Shown here in pieces: positions 59,901 through 64,000 of a stretch of DNA of 64,000 bases. The position numbers were made by a program, and so were the translations under genes. How positions within the stretch are numbered: the first letter of the stretch is position 1; every line of letters begins with the position of its first letter. Below the pieces are notes generated by a model that did not search any database, had not been told where the DNA came from, and saw only the letters and a list, made by a program, of their open reading frames with translations. This DNA is from Coriaria nepalensis (lineage: Eukaryota > Streptophyta > Magnoliopsida > Cucurbitales > Coriariaceae): NCBI GenBank assembly GCA_027186245.1, contig CP114487.1, positions 7,745,001 to 7,809,000 on the forward strand, given 5' to 3'.

Positions 59901-61218
59901 GGTTTGGACTATCATGAAACTTTCTCCCCGTTATCAAACCATCAACTATTCGTATTGTTCTCTCATTGGCTGTTACATTTAATTGGGATATTAAACAATT
60001 AGATATTTCTAATGCCTTTTTGCACGGTTTATTGGATGAGGAAATTTTCATGGAGCAACCACGAGGCTATGTTGATGAATCTAAACTAGACTATGTGTGT
60101 CGCCTTCACAAGTCCTTATATGGACTAAAACAAGCACCAAGGGCGTGGTTTAGAAGATTATCACAACACTTATTTGATGTTGGTTTTAAAGAATCTATTG
60201 TTGATTATAGTCTCTTCACATTACAGACTAATAATTTCAAATTATTTGTCTTAATCTATGTGGATGACATCATAGTCACAGGCTCTAGCAATTCTATCAT
60301 TGAGGAGTTTATCTCTGGTTTAAAGAGCTCTTTCCACGTTAAAGACATTGGCCAGCTTTCTTAATTTTTAGGCATTCAAGCTACAAGAGATCATACTGGT
60401 CTACATCTCAGACAATCAAAATATATTTTTGATTTGCTTGAGAAAACCCGTATGACAGGTGCTCGACCTTTAGCTTCTCCTACAATTTCAGGCACCAAAC
60501 TTTCTACATATGAGGGTGAGTTGCTAATAGATGCAACTGAGTATTGACAAACAGTAAGTGCCTTGCAGTATTGCACCCTTTCCCGACCAGATATCAGCTA
60601 TGATGTTAACCAACTCTGTCAGTTTATGCATACCCCACGTGAACCACATTGGATTGCAGTGAAAAGAGTTCTACGTTACTTAAAGGGTTCTATTGACTAT
60701 GGTTTACTCTACACTCCCTCTCCTATTGCTTTAAATGCATTTTGTGATTCAGATTGGGCAGGGAACCTGGATGATCGCAAATCAACTAGTGGCTATGGAG
60801 TTTTTATTGGCCAAAATCTTATATCCTGGAGTGCGAAGAAGCAGAGTGTGGTGTCCAAATCTAGTACCGAAGCGGAATATCGGTCGATGGCACTAGCTAT
60901 AGCAAAATTGTATTGGATAAGGATGTTATTTCGGGACCTTGGTATTTCTATTCCTTCTCCTCCTGTATTATGGTGTGATAATGTTGGTGCAATTGCTCTT
61001 GCTTCAAATCCGATCTTTCATGCCCGAACTAAGCATGTTGAGGTTGATTACCATTTTATTAGAGAAAAGGTAGTCAATAAAGACATTTTGGTTCACCACA
61101 TTTCCACACAAGATCAGCTAGCTGATGTATTTACAAATGGCCAGACATCACTACGTTTTACATTCTTAAGATCCAAGTTAATGGTGCTCGATCTTCCCAT
61201 TAACTTGCGGGGGGGGGG
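56962..61218 (+). pseudogene. inner copia gag-pol, inactivated
   Basis: Gag begins at 56962 (FKLDGPNYLGWQSQFLLFL). A zinc knuckle (CQICGRVGHTAIDC) and a protease with VDSGANAHI follow near 57800-57970. Integrase comes next (WHSRLGHH; DVWTSPIASVSGCRYYVLF). The RT starts near 59700 (NKWVFKIKRTPDGKIDRYKA, YVDDIIVTGS at 60256) and RNase H ends the frame (DWAGNLDDRKSTSGY, SSTEAEYRSMA). Breaks: TAA 57196-57198, TAG 57343-57345, frame change near 58405, TAG 58793-58795, frame change near 59000, TAG 59406-59408, one base lost near 59928, TAA 60362-60364 and TGA 60545-60547. Several stops sit where CAA, CAG or CGA would be expected, that is, C-to-T changes. Confidence 0.9.
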
Positions 61219-61458
61219 TGTTAGTATATCTATTCCTGAACAGTTTTAGAATACTGCGCGATACTCTCAATTGCAAAGTGAAGAATATCTCACTCAACAA
61301 CTACCTAAAAACACTCAACATCATTGATAGTTTCAATTTTAGCTCCATACTTTTTTCTTTGTATTTCTCTTAGTTGTTATAATGTATGACTATATATTCA
61401 GATCAAATAAAATAGATCAATTATGTTAGCAAAACCTTTCTTTCAATTTTATCTTTCT
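61219..61458 (+). repeat. inner copia 3' LTR
   Basis: Same 240-bp length as the 5' LTR, preceded by a run of about ten G and followed by the CCACT target duplication. Confidence 0.9.
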
Positions 61459-61463
61459 CCACT

Positions 61464-62995
61464 TACCCAACCTGTTCGTACTCACTAAATGCGTACTCAT
61501 GCCATGAATAATATTCATAAACCAAAACTACTTATTTGGTCACACCCACTACCCGCCTCTCTTGAACCATCGTGTGTCAGACAGGCTCTCTTGGATACTC
61601 ATTGGCGTGCCACCATGTCCAGTGAACTCACGGCCCTTATGCAACATGGCACATGGGAGTTGGTTCCTCCTTTCATTGGCTCAAATGTAACTGGTTACAA
61701 GTGAGTATTTCGAGTTAAGAGAAATGCGGATGGTAGTATTGATTGATTCAAGGCATGATTGGTCGCTAAAGGTTTCACTCAAAATCACAGTATTGACTAC
61801 AAAGAGACATTTAGTCCCGTAGTGAAACCTGCTACTATTCTTTTGGTTTTATCTATTGCTGTTATGCAGGGATGGACGATGAAGCAACTTGATGTGAATA
61901 ATGTGTTTTTTTTTGCATGGTGACCTCGCTGAAACGGTATACATGCAGCAACCACCAGGATTTTACGATTCACAACAGCCGGATTATGTGTGTCGACTGC
62001 GAAAATTTATTTATGGAGTAAAACTGACTCCTCGGGCATGGTATAATGCTCTCAAACTCGCTCTATTATCTCCTAAATTCAAGAATTCCAAAGGCAGATA
62101 GTTCTTTATTTGTGTATCATTTGGATACAGTGGTCTGTTACTTCCTTTTTTATGCAGACGACTTAAATCATAACGGGGAATTCTAATTCTTTTATTTCTA
62201 ATGTTATTGATCACCTGAGCACTCGTTTCTCTCTGATTTGGGGTTGCTGAGTTTCTTTTTAGGCATTGAAGTTATTCATACTACTGCTGGCCTGTTTTTC
62301 CCTCAACAAAAGTATATCCGAGACATTTTATCCAAGACTCAGATGGACCCCGCCAAAGAAGTTTGCACTCCTCTGTCCACCTTCATCTCTCTCAAGCTTT
62401 CTGATGGTACCACTTCTACTGATGCCACTACCTACAGGAGAGTCATTGGAGCCTTACAATACCTTTCATTAACAGGGCCTGACATATGCTTTGCGGTTAC
62501 TAAATTATCTCAGTTCATGTAGCATCCCACACAAACTCATTGGAAAGCTGTAAAGCGACTTCTCCGCTACTTGAAAAACACATTGGTTCATGGAGTGATA
62601 CTGCACAAATCTAGTCCAGCAGTCTTAAAGGCATATTCTGACGCTGATTAGGCCGATTATTTGGATGATTGCAGCTCAATGCCGATTGGGCCGGCAAGAA
62701 ACAGCGAGCTATTGCCCACTCCCCACTGAAGCTGAATATTGAGCTCTTGCCGCTACTGCTTCTGAGACTATGTGGCTTCGTTTCCTACTCTTTGAACTTG
62801 GTTTTTCTCTTACAGCAACACATACCCTTCTATGTGAAAACCTCTGGGCATCGCATCTCAGCTTCAATCCGTTCAACATAGTCAAATGAAACATATACAA
62901 ATCGACCTTCATTTTGTTTGTGATCTTGTTCAACAGGGACAACTCACTGTAGACATGTTACCACTCACGATCAACTAGCTGATTTGTTGACCTAA
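61464..62995 (+). pseudogene. outer copia RT and RNase H remnants
   Basis: Fragments continue the outer pol after the insertion: LLDTHWRATMSSELTALM and HGTWELVPP near 61590-61670, KQLDVNNV near 61879, QQPDYVCRLRKFIYGVK near 61975-62025, a YADD catalytic motif near 62151-62162, LSFFLGIEVIHTT near 62244 and TYRRVIGALQYLSLTGPDI near 62430-62485. RNase H survives as YSDAD near 62635 and scattered pieces to about 62990. At least seven stops and several frame changes are present. Confidence 0.82.
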
Positions 62996-63072
62996 TCGCT
63001 ATCTAAACCACGAACGATTCTTCTTCGGACCAAGATTGGCCTCACTGATGATAGCCCTATCTTGAGGGGGCG

Positions 63073-63195
63073 TATAAGGAAAGAAGAACCAAGTCAAACT
63101 CAGTAATAAAAGGAAATTGATTTCCTCTGCAAATATCTCGGTCACTACACCAGGACATCTATTTTCAGCACATATGCATAAAATCATGGATTTTG
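63073..63195 (+). repeat. outer copia 3' LTR, shortened
   Basis: Matches about the first 120 bp of the 5' LTR (TCTGCAAATATCTCGGTCA, ATATGCATAAAAT), with a small insertion (CTACAC), then stops at TTTTG just before CAAAC. Confidence 0.75.
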
Positions 63196-63200
63196 CAAAC

Positions 63201-64000
63201 AATATTATGCACTTTTAATAATTACAATATTTAATAATTTAAATTTCCAAAAGAAAAAGGGCAAAAACATGATCCATGAGAGCAATTTAAAGGGTACCAT
63301 AATACTTGTAACCACTACAATTTCTTACCAAATCTACATGTCACAATGCATATATCAGCTGATCTGAAACCTAATATTAATTATTGGAGTGTAAGAACAT
63401 TATGGATACCCATGCGAAGAGATCATGTTAATTAGCTTCATTCCCAAAAGTAGTTTGATTCCTTCTGGTTCACTGGTTTGACGTAAGCCCACTTTCTGTT
63501 TTCCATTTTCCCACGAAAATAAATACAAGCCTCATGAAATTATTAGGGCTGCAATTTCCAAGAAACATATCGAAAAATAGAGATGAGTAAAATCCGTCCT
63601 CGACCATCTTTGGTTGGCGCTTTATTGGTGATGATGAATGACTGTGTCTATGACTTCAAATTGTTAATAGGTACGGCGAGTAATGATGTTGTAAGATAAC
63701 CCTAATTAATTAATCGATGAAAACAAATTCAATACTTTTTTTTCTCCTCTCTTGAGTTCTTGCTTGAGAGGAAACCTTTAAAGATTCGCTTTCTATTTTT
63801 TATAATTTTTTTTTTTATTTTTTATAATGAGGTTTTAGATTTTTAATAATAGTCTTCCTCCTTTATTTCTCCAAGCTATTTAATATCAAAATCCTAGGCA
63901 TATTTTTCTTGATGTTTTTTTTTTGTTAAGTTATTTATATTGAATCTTTTGAATTTCATTTTTCAAGAGATATATAGAATACGTAGTATTTTTAGAAATT
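63201..64000. other. intergenic right of the copia nest
   Basis: No gene recognised. AT-rich with T runs near 63738, 63808 and 63917. Nothing else supported. Confidence 0.5.

Larger units (their letters stand above)
56668..61458 (+). mobile_element. inner Ty1/copia retrotransposon, full length, with CCACT target duplication
   Basis: Two 240-bp LTRs (56668-56907 and 61219-61458) flank the interior, with the primer-binding site TGGTATTAGAGC at 56908 and a G-rich polypurine tract just before 61219. The 5-bp duplication CCACT lies at 56663-56667 and 61459-61463, both inside the outer copia reading region, proving insertion into that element. All coding domains are present in order (gag, zinc knuckle, protease, integrase, RT, RNase H) but broken by stops and frameshifts. 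The LTR termini read TG...CT instead of TG...CA. Confidence 0.93.
54332..63195 (+). mobile_element. outer Ty1/copia retrotransposon, defective host of a nested element
   Basis: Direct repeats at 54332 (TATTAAGGAAAGAAGAACC) and 63073 (TATAAGGAAAGAAGAACC) are its LTRs. TGGTATAAGAGC at 54562 is the primer-binding site, and TTGAGGGGGCG just before 63073 is the polypurine tract. Gag, an integrase fragment and a proline/serine-rich linker lie left of the insertion; reverse transcriptase and RNase H lie right of it. Protease and much of the gag-integrase junction (about 55510-55715) are missing. CAAAC abuts both ends (54327-54331 and 63196-63200) and may be the target duplication. The 3' LTR, however, is about 100 bp shorter than the 5' LTR. 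Confidence 0.85.

Overview
ORGANISM. The window is nuclear DNA of a dicot plant. It has AT-rich intergenic DNA, short GT-AG introns, plant-specific families (LOB-domain, LONESOME HIGHWAY-type bHLH, PLS-type pentatricopeptide repeat, SUPERMAN-type zinc finger) and nested Ty1/copia and Ty3/gypsy retrotransposons. I cannot name the species. There is no prokaryotic or organellar signature, and I saw no tRNA, rRNA or CRISPR. LAYOUT. 1-2356: intergenic DNA and a long uORF-bearing leader. 2357-6831 (+): intact 11-exon bHLH155/EMB1444-like gene. 7426-9156 (+): decayed PPR gene. 9565-10665: fold-back element carrying a nested hAT-type MITE. 10.7-18.2 kb: AT-rich DNA with a hairpin element and a TRIM copy. 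18176-23144: gypsy element with target duplication, carrying a truncated copia element. 24199-24989 (+) and 30944-31774 (-): convergent pair of LBD genes (LBD29-like and LBD16/14-like). 34210-38560 (-): PARP1 gene wrecked by stops, frameshifts and loss of the WGR region. 38.7-44.9 kb: repeat-dominated, including a telomere-like minisatellite of about 31 bp period. 45610-46595 (-): 5'-truncated deoxyhypusine hydroxylase pseudogene. 47913-49651 (+): intact BET1-type SNARE. About 50.25-51.0 kb: tandem TRIM array. 51583-52164 (-): single-finger C2H2 repressor-type gene. 53.3-53.6 kb: possible pogo-like transposase relic. 54332-63195: a copia element into which a second complete copia element (56668-61458) has inserted. 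HOW IT FITS TOGETHER. From memory of Arabidopsis loci, the non-transposon genes match three small neighbourhoods: PPR-bHLH (At1g06145-At1g06150), bHLH155-LBD14-PARP1 (At2g31280, At2g31310, At2g31320) and BET11-DOHH-LBD29 (At3g58170-At3g58190). The window therefore looks like one ancestral block that Arabidopsis carries split between duplicated segments. Transcription factors and the SNARE are intact. The PPR, PARP1 and DOHH copies, usually low-copy genes, are all pseudogenes. That is the pattern expected of biased fractionation after genome duplication, with working copies presumably elsewhere. I found no convincing new multi-gene system. The most unusual items are the three-way pseudogene/retained-regulator pattern, the tandem TRIM array, the nested elements with visible target duplications, the repeated CKS codons in the PARP1 zinc finger, and the telomere-like minisatellite.
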